In this document: positions 54,452 through 62,609 of the stretch, piece after piece | Layout: each line of letters starts with the position of its first letter | Numbering within the stretch: position 1 is the stretch's first letter | NCBI RefSeq assembly: GCF_900102005.1 | Contig: NZ_LT627736.1 | Span: 2,858,024-2,922,023 of the forward strand | From: Microbacterium sp. LKL04 | GTDB lineage: Bacteria; Actinomycetota; Actinomycetes; Actinomycetales; Microbacteriaceae | Direction: 5' to 3' | Length of the DNA stretch: 64,000 nt | Position numbers and translations under genes: made by a program | Notes under the pieces: generated by a model | The model's database searches: none | What the model was told of the DNA's origin: nothing | What the model saw: the letters and a program-made list of their open reading frames with translations, nothing else

Positions 54452-54481
54452 AGAGTGGCACCGCATCATCCGCGATGTCAA
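54452..54481 (-). promoter_or_regulatory. Promoter of the esterase gene
   Basis: On the minus strand TTGACA (54476-54481) and CACTCT (54452-54457) are 18 bp apart. The -35, spacer start (TCG) and -10 region nearly copy the GH42 promoter, pointing to a duplicated regulatory module. Confidence 0.75.
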
Positions 54482-54537
54482 CGCACAGCGCACGACGTGC
54501 GCATATGTGCACGCGTCGGGCGTCAGGCCATCAGGCG

Positions 54538-55572
54538 TCAGGCGGAGTCGCGCCAGACCACGGGACATTCGAGCACGCGTCCGCTCGTGCCGGGGTCCTC
54601 ACCGCGAAGCTGGCGCAGCACGGACTCCGCTGCCGCCCGACCGAGCTCGCCGGCGGGCTGGTGCACGGTCGACAGCGGCGGATCGCACCGGAGGGCCCAG
54701 GAGCTGTCGTCGAATCCGACGATGCCGACGTCCTCCGGTACGACACGGCCGGCTGCCTGCAGGACGTCCATCGCTCCGGCGGCGACGGCGTCGCTCGACG
54801 CGAAGACGCCGTCGATGTCGGGTGCACGCTCGAGCAGTGCACGCATGCCCTCCTGCCCGTCGGAGTAGGAGTACAGGGGCACCCGCTCGACGAGCTGCGG
54901 GTCGAATCTGTTGCCGAGGGCGTCGACGAAACCGGCGAGACGGTCCGAGCCCGAGTCGCGGTCGAGGGCGGAGGCGATCATCCCGATGCGCCGACGTCCC
55001 GTGGCCGCGAGCCGGTTCGTGATCTCGCGCGCGGCCCCGCGGTTGTCGATCGCGACGTAGGCGGCGTCGCCGATGTCGCGGGGGTGGCCGACGAAAGCGG
55101 CGGGCAGGCCGAGGTCGGCGACCGCACGGGTGATCGGGTCGCCCACGCGTGCCGAGACGATGATGACGCCGTCGATCAGGCCGCCACTCAGGTATCGGGC
55201 GAGGCGTTCGATGTCGCGGGTGGTGTCGGCGATCATGAACGACAGCTGGTAGTCCGCCTCGGACAGCGCCGCATTCGCGCCGAGAAGGATCGAGCCGATG
55301 TTCGGATCCTCGACGAAGAGCGAGTGGGGCTCGTGGACGATCAGGCCGATGGCTTGCGAGCTCTGCATGACGAGGCTGCGCGCGGCACGGTTGGGGACGA
55401 AGCCCACCTTGGCGATCGCGGCCTCGATGGCCTCACGCGCCTCGTTCGAGACGTAGGGCTGGCCGTTCAGCACGCGGCTCACCGTTCCGCGCGAGACCCC
55501 GGCTTCGGTGGCCACATCCTTGACGGTCGCGCGACGGCGCCGGCCGATGACATCCGTGCGGTCGTTGCTCAC
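54538..55572 (-). CDS. LacI-family repressor of the galactoside locus
   Basis: 344 residues. The HTH is ATVKDVATEAGVSRGTVSRVLNGQPYVS (about 15-42), followed by the hinge helix FVPNRAARSLV. The sugar-binding domain has IGLIVHEPHSLF, GLIDGVIIVSARVG and VGIVGFDDSSWALRCDPPLSTVHQPAGELG. The GTG at 55572 (VSNDRTD) is taken; the very long minus-strand frame that extends into the GH42 gene is an antisense artefact. A near-operator (TGTGCACGCACACA) lies 13 bp before the start, suggesting autoregulation. It sits between its two target promoters. Confidence 0.93.
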   Translation of the reverse strand: MSNDRTDVIGRRRRATVKDVATEAGVSRGTVSRVLNGQPYVSNEAREAIEAAIAKVGFVPNRAARSLVMQSSQAIGLIVHEPHSLFVEDPNIGSILLGANAALSEADYQLSFMIADTTRDIERLARYLSGGLIDGVIIVSARVGDPITRAVADLGLPAAFVGHPRDIGDAAYVAIDNRGAAREITNRLAATGRRRIGMIASALDRDSGSDRLAGFVDALGNRFDPQLVERVPLYSYSDGQEGMRALLERAPDIDGVFASSDAVAAGAMDVLQAAGRVVPEDVGIVGFDDSSWALRCDPPLSTVHQPAGELGRAAAESVLRQLRGEDPGTSGRVLECPVVWRDSA

Positions 55573-55584
55573 GCGCTCATCGTA

Positions 55585-55598
55585 TGTGCACGCACACA
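55585..55598. promoter_or_regulatory. Imperfect LacI-type operator upstream of the repressor gene
   Basis: TGTGCACGCACACA differs from the locus operator at two positions. It is 13 bp upstream of the repressor's GTG start and could mediate weaker autorepression. Confidence 0.5.
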
Positions 55599-55691
55599 CG
55601 CTCCGTGCGCCCGCTGGTAAGCGAGTCGCAGGTCCAGGGATACCGCCTCTGCCGCCGATTCGCGGGAGAACGGGTGTCGCGCCCACCCGTG

Positions 55692-55721
55692 TTGACATCG
55701 GGGATTCGCTCTGCCTACTCT
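55692..55721 (+). promoter_or_regulatory. Promoter of the GH42-ABC operon
   Basis: TTGACA (55692-55697) and TACTCT (55716-55721) are 18 bp apart, a strong sigma-A pair. The first operator begins on the last base of the -10. Confidence 0.85.
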
Positions 55722-55734
55722 GTACACGTTCACA
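55721..55734. promoter_or_regulatory. LacI-type operator O1 of the GH42 operon
   Basis: TGTACACGTTCACA overlaps the -10 and transcription start; one base differs from O2. Confidence 0.85.
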
Positions 55735-55766
55735 GAGCCTCAACGCGGAGGAACACCGCTTGATCC

Positions 55767-55780
55767 TGTGCACGTTCACA
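55767..55780. promoter_or_regulatory. LacI-type operator O2 of the GH42 operon
   Basis: TGTGCACGTTCACA, flanked by GATCC and GGATC, which extend the dyad to about 24 bp. Its centre is 46 bp from O1 and it lies 17 bp before the GH42 start. Confidence 0.85.
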
Positions 55781-55797
55781 GGATCCAAGAGGAGAAC

Positions 55798-57813
55798 ATG
55801 TCGGTCCCCGCCCGCCCCTTCGCGCACGACGGCATCGCGTTCGGTTGTGATTACAACCCCGAACAGTGGACGCCCGACGTCTGGGATGAGGACATCGCGC
55901 TCATGCGCGAAGCCGGAGTCGACCTGGTCGCGATCAACATCTTCGGCTGGGCGCACATCGAGCCCCGTGCCGGTCAGTACGACTTCGCCCGCCTCGACGA
56001 CATCATCGGCCGGCTGCACGCGGCCGGCATCCGCATCAACCTCGGCACCGGTACCGCCTCCACCCCCGCCTGGCTGACGACCGCCCACCCCGAGATCCTC
56101 CCCGTGGTCGAGGACGGCACGCGCCGCTACCCGGGTGGGCGTCAGGCGTGGTGCCCGAGTTCGCCCGTCTACCGCCAGGCCGCCCTCGCGCTCGTGGACG
56201 CCGTCGCCGCCCGCTACGGCTCGCACCCCGCGATCGCGCTCTGGCACGTGTCGAACGAGCTCGGCTGCCACAACGCGCTCTGCCACTGCGACGAGAGCGC
56301 CGCCGCGTTCCGCGTCTGGCTGCAGGCCCGTTACGGCACCGTCGAGGCCGTGAACCGAGCGTGGGGCACCGCGTTCTGGAGCCAGACCTACTACGAGTGG
56401 GACGAGATCCTCACTCCCAAGGCGACCCTGTCCAGCCGCAACCCGGGGCAGATGCTCGACTTCCACCGCTTCAGCAGCGACGCCCTTCTCGCGCACTACC
56501 GTGCCGAGGCGGAGGCCATCCGCGCCCACAGCGAGATCGCGATCACCACGAACTTCATGGTGACCGCGCACATCGAGAACCTCGACTACTGGTCGTGGGC
56601 GGGCGAGATGGACGTCATCGCGAACGATCACTACCTCGACCACCGACTCGGCGACCCGCGGTCCGAACTCGCGTTCGCCGCGGACCTCTCGCGCGGTCTC
56701 GCGCAGGGGTCTCCGTGGATCCTCATGGAGCACTCGACCGGCGCCGTCAACTGGCAGCCGCTGAACAAGCCCAAGGCTGCCGGTGAGATGATCCGCAACT
56801 CGCTGACCCACGTCGCACGCGGCGCCGACGGCGTCTGCTTCTTCCAGTGGCGCGCCTCGGTGCAGGGGAGCGAGAAGTTCCACTCCGCGATGCTTCCCCA
56901 CGCCGGCACCGACTCCGCCGTGTGGCGCGAGGTCGTCGAGCTCGGCGGGATCGTCGACCGCCTCGGCGAGGTCGCAGGCTCCCGCGTCGAGTCCGACATC
57001 GCGTTCCTCTTCTCGTGGGAGTCCTGGTGGGCGACCCAGAGCGAGACCCGCCCGAGCCAGGCGTTCGGCTACCTCGAGCAGGTGCACGCCTCGTACCGTG
57101 CCCTGCACGCGAACGGCCTCACCGTCGACGTCGTGGCCCCCGGCTCGGACCTCTCCGGCTACCGCATGGTCGTCGTCCCGGGCGTCCACCTCATGACCGA
57201 AGCGGATGCCGCGGTCCTGACCGCGTGGATCGCCGCCGGCGGCACCGCACTCGTCACCTTCTCGACCGCCATCGTCGACGAGAACGACCGGGTCTACACC
57301 GGCGGCTACGCGGGTCCGCTCCGCGAGGCCCTCGGCCTGCACATCGAGGAGTTCGCCCCCGTCGCGTCCGAGGTGTCGCTGACCCTGAGCGACGGATCGA
57401 CGGCACGGCTGTGGTCCGAGCGGTCCCGCACCACCACGGCCGAGGCCCAGGCATCCTTCACCGACGGCCCCGCCGCGGGGATGCCGGCGCTCACCCGCAA
57501 CGCCTGGGGCGAGGGTGCCGCGTGGTACCTCGCCACCGTTCCCAGCGACGCCGACTACCGTGACCTGGTCACGCGTCTCGCCGACGAGGCCGGAGTCGCT
57601 CCGGCCGCCGTCGTCGAGCCCCGTTCGCGCGACCTCGAGATCGTCCGCCGACGCGGGGAGCTCGCGTCCTATCTCTTCGTGATCAACCACGGCGAGACCG
57701 ATGTCCACGTCGACTCCGACGGCGTGGACCTCGTGACCGGCACGCCCGTCGCCGGTCGCGCCACCGTGCCCGCCGGCGCGGTGCGCATCATCAGAGAGGA
57801 GGCGGCTGCATGA
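55798..57813 (+). CDS. GH42 beta-galactosidase
   Basis: 671 residues without signal peptide, so intracellular. The N-terminal barrel starts with FGCDYNPEQWTPDVWDEDIALMREAGVD. The acid/base is E154 (WHVSNELG) and the nucleophile E311 (WILMEHSTG). A Cys cluster (C119, C157, C162, C164) matches the zinc site of many GH42 enzymes. The middle trimerisation domain (about 400-600) and C-terminal sandwich are present. It hydrolyses imported beta-galactosides, probably galacto-oligosaccharides from plant galactan. The ATG has AGAGGAG upstream and the stop overlaps the first permease (ATGA). Confidence 0.96.
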   Translation: MSVPARPFAHDGIAFGCDYNPEQWTPDVWDEDIALMREAGVDLVAINIFGWAHIEPRAGQYDFARLDDIIGRLHAAGIRINLGTGTASTPAWLTTAHPEILPVVEDGTRRYPGGRQAWCPSSPVYRQAALALVDAVAARYGSHPAIALWHVSNELGCHNALCHCDESAAAFRVWLQARYGTVEAVNRAWGTAFWSQTYYEWDEILTPKATLSSRNPGQMLDFHRFSSDALLAHYRAEAEAIRAHSEIAITTNFMVTAHIENLDYWSWAGEMDVIANDHYLDHRLGDPRSELAFAADLSRGLAQGSPWILMEHSTGAVNWQPLNKPKAAGEMIRNSLTHVARGADGVCFFQWRASVQGSEKFHSAMLPHAGTDSAVWREVVELGGIVDRLGEVAGSRVESDIAFLFSWESWWATQSETRPSQAFGYLEQVHASYRALHANGLTVDVVAPGSDLSGYRMVVVPGVHLMTEADAAVLTAWIAAGGTALVTFSTAIVDENDRVYTGGYAGPLREALGLHIEEFAPVASEVSLTLSDGSTARLWSERSRTTTAEAQASFTDGPAAGMPALTRNAWGEGAAWYLATVPSDADYRDLVTRLADEAGVAPAAVVEPRSRDLEIVRRRGELASYLFVINHGETDVHVDSDGVDLVTGTPVAGRATVPAGAVRIIREEAAA

Positions 57814-58745
57814 CCGCCACGGAAGTCCTCGTGACGCGTTCGTCGGCCAAGCCGCCGCGCGCGAAGCGGATCCCGCGGGCCAAGACCCCGCACAAGGGGG
57901 CGATCGCGGTCTTCCTGGGACCGTTCGGTATCCTCTTCGCCCTCTTCTATCTGCTGCCGATCGGCTATGCCATCTGGCAGTCGCTGCTGGTCGTCCAGCG
58001 CGACGGTCTCTACGGCGAGCCCACCGAGGTGTTCGGCGGACTGACGCAGTACATCCAGGTGTTCCAGAACGCGCCGTTCTGGGAGTCCGTCGGTCGGGTG
58101 CTGCTGTTCGGGGTCGTCCAGGTGCCGGTCATGCTGGGCCTCGCGCTGCTGTTCGCGCTGCTGCTGGACTCGCCGGTCCTCAAGGGCAAGCGGTTCTTCC
58201 GTCTCGCCTTCTTCGCGCCCTACGCCGTTCCCGGTGTCATCGCGGCGATCATGTGGGGCTTCCTGTACTCGCCGAACCTGTCGCCGTTCACGGGCCTGAC
58301 GAACTCGGTCGACTTCCTCTCGCCCGAGATGGTCCTCTGGTCGATCGCCAACGTCGTGACGTGGGTCTTCGTGGGCTACAACATGCTCATCATCTACTCG
58401 GCCCTCCTCGCGATCCCCGCCGAGGTCTACGAGGCCGCGCGCCTCGACGGTGCCGGGCAGATCCGCATCGCCTGGTCGATCAAGATCCCGATGGTGGCCC
58501 CCGCCATCATCCTCACGGCCGTGTTCTCGATCATCGGCACGCTGCAGCTGCTGGCCGAGCCGCAGGTCTTCCGCTCGTTCAGCACGGCGGTCTCGTCCAC
58601 GTTCACGCCGAACATGACGATCTACGCGACCAGCTCGGTGCCGAACCCGTACCTCGCGGCGGCCTTCTCGGTCGTGCTGGCGCTCGCCACCTGCGTCCTG
58701 TCGTTCGCGTTCTTGAAGCTCACCCAGCGGAAGGCCGAGCAATGA
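57810..58745 (+). CDS. CUT1 sugar ABC permease 1 (MalF/UgpA-like)
   Basis: 311 residues with six membrane helices after a basic N-terminus. The EAA coupling loop is YEAARLDGAGQIRIAWSIKIPMVAPAIILT. FFAPYAVPGVIAAIMWGFLY is typical of CUT1 permeases. No ATPase gene is in this operon, so a shared MsiK-type ATPase encoded elsewhere is expected, as is common in actinobacteria. It overlaps both neighbours by 4 bp. Confidence 0.95.
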   Translation: MTATEVLVTRSSAKPPRAKRIPRAKTPHKGAIAVFLGPFGILFALFYLLPIGYAIWQSLLVVQRDGLYGEPTEVFGGLTQYIQVFQNAPFWESVGRVLLFGVVQVPVMLGLALLFALLLDSPVLKGKRFFRLAFFAPYAVPGVIAAIMWGFLYSPNLSPFTGLTNSVDFLSPEMVLWSIANVVTWVFVGYNMLIIYSALLAIPAEVYEAARLDGAGQIRIAWSIKIPMVAPAIILTAVFSIIGTLQLLAEPQVFRSFSTAVSSTFTPNMTIYATSSVPNPYLAAAFSVVLALATCVLSFAFLKLTQRKAEQ

Positions 58746-59641
58746 GCCTCCTCACCCGTACCAACGGCGCCCTGGCGACCGACCTCCCGAAGACCCGCGG
58801 TCCGCGGGAGTCAATCCTCTCGCGCGGCGCAGCCCTGCTCATCATGGGGATCTTCACGCTGTACTTCCTCGTGCCGATCTGGTGGCTGTTCATCGCCTCC
58901 TCGAAGGACCGTGGTCAGCTGCTGACGACCAACCCGCTGTGGTTCGCCGACTGGAACCTGTTCGCCAACATCGGCGACCTCATCTCCTACAACAACGGGA
59001 TCTACTTCCGCTGGCTGCTCAACAGCCTGGGGTACGCGGGTCTCGGCGCTCTGCTGGCGACCGTGTTCGCCGGCATGGCGGGCTATGCCCTCGGCAAGTA
59101 CCGGTTCCGTGGTCGTGAGGCGTTCTTCAACATCGTCCTCGGTGGCGTGCTCGTCCCGGCGACCGCGCTCGCACTGCCCCTGTTCCTCCTGTTCAGCCAG
59201 GTGAACCTGACCAACACGTTCTGGGCGGTCCTCCTGCCGAGCATCGTGAGTCCCTTCGGCGTCTACCTCGCGCGCATCTACGCGTCGTCGTCGGTGCCCG
59301 ACGAGCTCATCGAGGCCGCGCGCCTCGACGGTTCGGGTGAGGTCAGAACGTTCTTCACGGTCTCGACGCGGCTCATGGCGCCGGCTCTCGTGACGGTGTT
59401 CCTCTTCCAGTTCGTGTCCATCTGGAACAACTTCTTCCTGCCGCTGATCATGCTCCGCAGCCAGGACCTGTTCCCCGTCACCTACGGGCTCTACACGTGG
59501 AACACGCAGCTCAACCAGATCCCCGAGCTGCGCACCTACGTCCTGGTCGGCGCCTTCCTGTCGATCGTGCCGCTCATCATCGCCTTCCTCTTGCTTCAGC
59601 GCTTCTGGCGCAACGGACTCGGCACCGGTTCCGTGAAGTGA
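58742..59641 (+). CDS. CUT1 sugar ABC permease 2 (MalG/UgpE-like)
   Basis: 299 residues with six helices. FLVPIWWLFIASSKDRGQLL is the family's first loop. The EAA motif is LIEAARLDGSGEVRTFFTVSTRLMAPALVTVF. It overlaps the previous permease by ATGA and completes the channel. A 9-bp stem-loop follows before the binding-protein gene. Confidence 0.95.
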   Translation: MSLLTRTNGALATDLPKTRGPRESILSRGAALLIMGIFTLYFLVPIWWLFIASSKDRGQLLTTNPLWFADWNLFANIGDLISYNNGIYFRWLLNSLGYAGLGALLATVFAGMAGYALGKYRFRGREAFFNIVLGGVLVPATALALPLFLLFSQVNLTNTFWAVLLPSIVSPFGVYLARIYASSSVPDELIEAARLDGSGEVRTFFTVSTRLMAPALVTVFLFQFVSIWNNFFLPLIMLRSQDLFPVTYGLYTWNTQLNQIPELRTYVLVGAFLSIVPLIIAFLLLQRFWRNGLGTGSVK

Positions 59642-59646
59642 GCTCC

Positions 59647-59669
59647 TGCCGAGGGCGGACCCCTCGGCA
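59647..59669 (+). other. Stem-loop between the permease and binding-protein genes
   Basis: TGCCGAGGG, loop CGGAC, CCCTCGGCA: a perfect 9-bp stem 5 nt after the permease stop. It may act as a processing or stability element that raises binding-protein mRNA over permease mRNA. Confidence 0.75.
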
Positions 59670-59721
59670 TCCCTGCAATACCAGTACCTGTCACCCGATC
59701 AACGATCAGATTGGAAATCCC

Positions 59722-61059
59722 ATGCAGCACACCAAGAAGGCAGTCGTCGCCGGCGTCGCACTGCTCACTGCGTTCACCCTCGCCGGCTGCGCCGGCGGCA
59801 ACGGTGGCGGCAGCGGCGACGGGGCAGCGGACCCCGCCGCGTGCGCCCCCTCCGACGGCAAGGTCACCCTCGACTTCACGTCGTGGATCCCGGGCATCGA
59901 GGACGCCGCGAAGATGTGGAACGACGAGAACCCCGACATCCAGGTCAAGGTCCAGACGGGCCCCAACGGCAACTCCGGCACGTACGCGAGCTTCTTCAGC
60001 CAGCTCGAGGCGGGTAACGCCCCCGACCTCGGCCAGATCGAGTACGACGCGCTGTCGAGCTTCCGCGTCCAGGACGGTCTCGAGGACCTGTCCGCGTGCG
60101 AGGACGTCGTCGCCGCGAAGGACGAGTTCATCCCGTGGACCTGGAACCAGGTCACCCTCGGCTCCGACGGCGTCTACGGCATCCCGCAGGACTCGGGCCC
60201 CATGGCGCTGTTCTACCGCTCCGACCTGTTCGAGCAGAACAACATCGCCGTTCCGACGACGTGGGACGAGTACAAGGAAGCCGCCAAGGAGGTCCGCAAG
60301 ACCGGTGGCTACATCACCAACTTCTCGACCGCCGACATCAACCAGTTCGCCGGCCTCGTCTGGCAGACCGGTGGCGACTGGTTCGCCAACGACGGCCAGG
60401 AGTGGAAGGTCAACCTGACGGGCGACGAGTCCAAGAAGGTCGCCGACTACTGGCAGGACCTGATCGACGAGGACCTCGTCTCCACCTACCCGGCCTGGAC
60501 CGAGGAGTGGAACAACGCCTACAACTCGGGCAAGGTCTGGAGCTGGAACTCGGCCGTGTGGGGCGCCAACTCCATCTCGTCCGGTGCTCCTGACACCACC
60601 GGCAAGTGGTCGGTCGCTCCCTCCCCGCAGTGGGCTGCAGGCGAGAAGGCCTCGGGCAACTGGGGCGGCTCGTCGGTCGCCGTCTTCAAGGGCACCGAGC
60701 ACCCGTACGAGGCCGCGAAGTTCGCGCTGTGGCTGAACACGTCCGAAGAGGCGCTCACGGCTCTCAACAAGTCGGCGAACATCTACCCCGCCACCACCGA
60801 GGGGCTGAAGCTCCCCTCGCTGCAGGAGGGTGTGGAGTTCTACGGCGGACAGAAGATCTACGACGTCTTCGCCCAGGCTGCCTCCGAGGTCAACCCCGAC
60901 TTCGTGTGGGGCCCGACCATGACGCAGACGTACGCCGACGTGTCGGACGGCTTCCAGAAGGCCGCCAGCGGCCAGGGAACGCTGCTCGAGGCGCTCGAGT
61001 CCGCGCAGACCAAGACGGTCGACGCCCTCAAGGCGCAGTCCATCCCCGTCGCCGAGTGA
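59722..61059 (+). CDS. CUT1 sugar-binding lipoprotein (SBP family 1)
   Basis: 445 residues. The signal peptide ends in the lipobox LAGC with Cys23. The mature protein has the family's LDFTSWIPGIEDAAKMWNDENPDIQVKVQ opening and APDLGQIEYDALSSFRVQDGLEDL. A hinge and sugar-site region with GIPQDSGPMALFYRSDLFEQ follows. It delivers galacto-oligosaccharides to the two permeases, an inference from the GH42 neighbour. It is last in the operon, 80 bp after the permeases; the start has only a weak GGAAAT. Confidence 0.94.
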   Translation: MQHTKKAVVAGVALLTAFTLAGCAGGNGGGSGDGAADPAACAPSDGKVTLDFTSWIPGIEDAAKMWNDENPDIQVKVQTGPNGNSGTYASFFSQLEAGNAPDLGQIEYDALSSFRVQDGLEDLSACEDVVAAKDEFIPWTWNQVTLGSDGVYGIPQDSGPMALFYRSDLFEQNNIAVPTTWDEYKEAAKEVRKTGGYITNFSTADINQFAGLVWQTGGDWFANDGQEWKVNLTGDESKKVADYWQDLIDEDLVSTYPAWTEEWNNAYNSGKVWSWNSAVWGANSISSGAPDTTGKWSVAPSPQWAAGEKASGNWGGSSVAVFKGTEHPYEAAKFALWLNTSEEALTALNKSANIYPATTEGLKLPSLQEGVEFYGGQKIYDVFAQAASEVNPDFVWGPTMTQTYADVSDGFQKAASGQGTLLEALESAQTKTVDALKAQSIPVAE

Positions 61060-61061
61060 CC

Positions 61062-61110
61062 ACTCGCTGACACCCGTCATTCACTGACACCACGATTCAC
61101 TGACACCACG
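61062..61110. repeat. Tandem 16-bp repeat after the sugar-binding-protein gene
   Basis: ATTCACTGACACCACG occurs at 61079-61094 and 61095-61110, with a degenerate copy at 61062-61078. An inverted relative (GGTGTCACG) lies past the terminator, at the 3' end of the photolyase gene. Confidence 0.8.
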
Positions 61111-61113
61111 CAT

Positions 61114-61156
61114 CCGCGCCGCGGGTCGGGCCTTCGGGCTCCGATCCGCGGCGCGG
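61114..61156. terminator. Strong bidirectional terminator
   Basis: CCGCGCCGCGG and CCGCGGCGCGG form an 11-bp perfect stem. This is extended by a GTCGGGCC/GGCTCCGAT stretch with one bulge and a TTCG tetraloop. It lies between the convergent sugar-binding-protein and photolyase genes. Confidence 0.9.
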
Positions 61157-61170
61157 TCGCGTGTGCGGTG

Positions 61171-62535
61171 TCACGCCTGACGTGAGGCCTGCTTGACCTT
61201 CTCGTAGGCGGCGAGCGCGTTCTGCCGCGTCGCCTTCAGGGCGACCATCGGCATGGGCGGCTGGCCGTCGGCATCCGTGTACTCCGGTGCCCACTGCCCG
61301 ATGTACTCGCGGCGCTTGTCGAACTTGTCGGCCTGCAACTCGGGGTTGAAGACGCGGAAGTAGGGAGCCGCGTCTGCGCCGGAGCCCGCCACCCATTGCC
61401 AGTTGAAGGTGTTGCTCGCTCCGTCGGCATCGACCAGGCAGTCCCAGAACCATTCCTCGCCGCGGCGCCAGTCGATCATCAGGTTCTTGATGAGGAAGGA
61501 TGCCGTGATCATCCGCACCCGGTTGTGCATGTACCCGGTCTCCCAGAGCTCCCGCATCCCGGCGTCGACCATCGCGTAGCCGGTCTGTCCTTTCTGCCAC
61601 GCCTGCAGCGCCGTCGGCTTGAGCCGCGGCCACGGGAACGCGTCGAACTCGGGGCGGAGGTTCTTCGTCGCGAGATCCGGGAAGTGGTACAGCGTGTGCC
61701 AGGCGAATTCGCGCCACCCGATCTCGGAGAGGAATCCGGAGGCGCCCGGCGTCTCGACGGCGGCATGCCACACCGTGTGGGGGCTGAGCTCGCCCCAGCG
61801 CAGCCGCGGCGACAACAGGGAGGTCGCGCCGGCGGACGGCCGGTCGCGGGCGTCGTCGTAGTGTCCGAGGTCCTCCTCGAGGAACTCCTTCAGTCGCCGC
61901 TGCGCCGCCGGCTCGCCCGGCTCCCACGTGTCGCGGAGGCCCTGCGCCCAGTCCGGCTTCGTCGGCAGCAGCTCCCAGTCGTCGAGGTCGTCCGAGGTCG
62001 GGTACCGCGACGGCCCCGGTACCTCGCGGGGCTCGGGCAGGGGAGCGCGCGGCGCCGGCTGCCCGAGGCAGGCGCGCCAGAACGGGCTGTAGACGGAGAA
62101 GTGCTTGCCGGCTCCGGTCGCGATCGTCCACGGTTCGAAGAGGAGGGATGCCGCGAACGACGCGACCTCCACGTCACCCTCCCGCAGGTCCGACTTGAGC
62201 GCCGCGTCGATCTCCCGCTCGGGGCCGCCGTACCGGCGGTTCCAGAACACCGCGCCCGCGTCGGCATCCGCCGCCACCTCGCGGATGACGCGGTGGGCGG
62301 GGCCGCGGCGCAGGATCAGCCGCGAGCCGCGGTCGGCGAGTCGCTCGGCGAGGGAGGCGAGCGAGTGATGCAGCCACCAGCGAGCTGCGCCGCCGAGGGG
62401 ACGGATGCCGTCGCTCTCTTCATCGAGCACGTACACCCCGATCACCGGCTCGCCGCGATCGAGTGCGGCGCGGAGCGCGGGATGGTCGGCGAGGCGGAGG
62501 TCGTCGCGGAACCAGACGATCGAAGGGGACGGCAT
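61171..62535 (-). CDS. phr: Deoxyribodipyrimidine photolyase / cryptochrome family
   Basis: 454 residues. The N-terminal alpha/beta antenna domain opens with IVWFRDDLRLADHPAL. The FAD domain has LSPRLRWGELSPHTVW, WREFAWHTLYHFPDL, GYMHNRVRMITASFLIKNLMIDWRRGEEWF and NTFNWQWVAGSGADAAPYFRVFNP. This is the class I CPD photolyase signature, including the Trp chain region. It repairs UV cyclobutane dimers using blue light. The ATG at 62535 is set by the conserved MPSPSIVWFR start; a CAGGAT hexamer is 6 nt upstream. Confidence 0.94.
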   Translation of the reverse strand: MPSPSIVWFRDDLRLADHPALRAALDRGEPVIGVYVLDEESDGIRPLGGAARWWLHHSLASLAERLADRGSRLILRRGPAHRVIREVAADADAGAVFWNRRYGGPEREIDAALKSDLREGDVEVASFAASLLFEPWTIATGAGKHFSVYSPFWRACLGQPAPRAPLPEPREVPGPSRYPTSDDLDDWELLPTKPDWAQGLRDTWEPGEPAAQRRLKEFLEEDLGHYDDARDRPSAGATSLLSPRLRWGELSPHTVWHAAVETPGASGFLSEIGWREFAWHTLYHFPDLATKNLRPEFDAFPWPRLKPTALQAWQKGQTGYAMVDAGMRELWETGYMHNRVRMITASFLIKNLMIDWRRGEEWFWDCLVDADGASNTFNWQWVAGSGADAAPYFRVFNPELQADKFDKRREYIGQWAPEYTDADGQPPMPMVALKATRQNALAAYEKVKQASRQA

Positions 62536-62609
62536 CCCCTCATCCTGACCGTCGCGGCTCCGCGATTCCGCCCCTTGCAATCCGACGCCGGATCGCTCAG
62601 CGGGTCGGG

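Noticed and set aside
54505..54518. TGTGCACG half-site near the 3' end of the repressor gene
   Set aside because: Only one half matches the operator and it lies upstream of the -35; too weak to call.
55573..57708. Long N-terminal extension of the LacI repressor running into the GH42 gene
   Set aside because: The extension is antisense to GH42; the HTH begins 15 residues after the GTG at 55572, as in normal LacI proteins.
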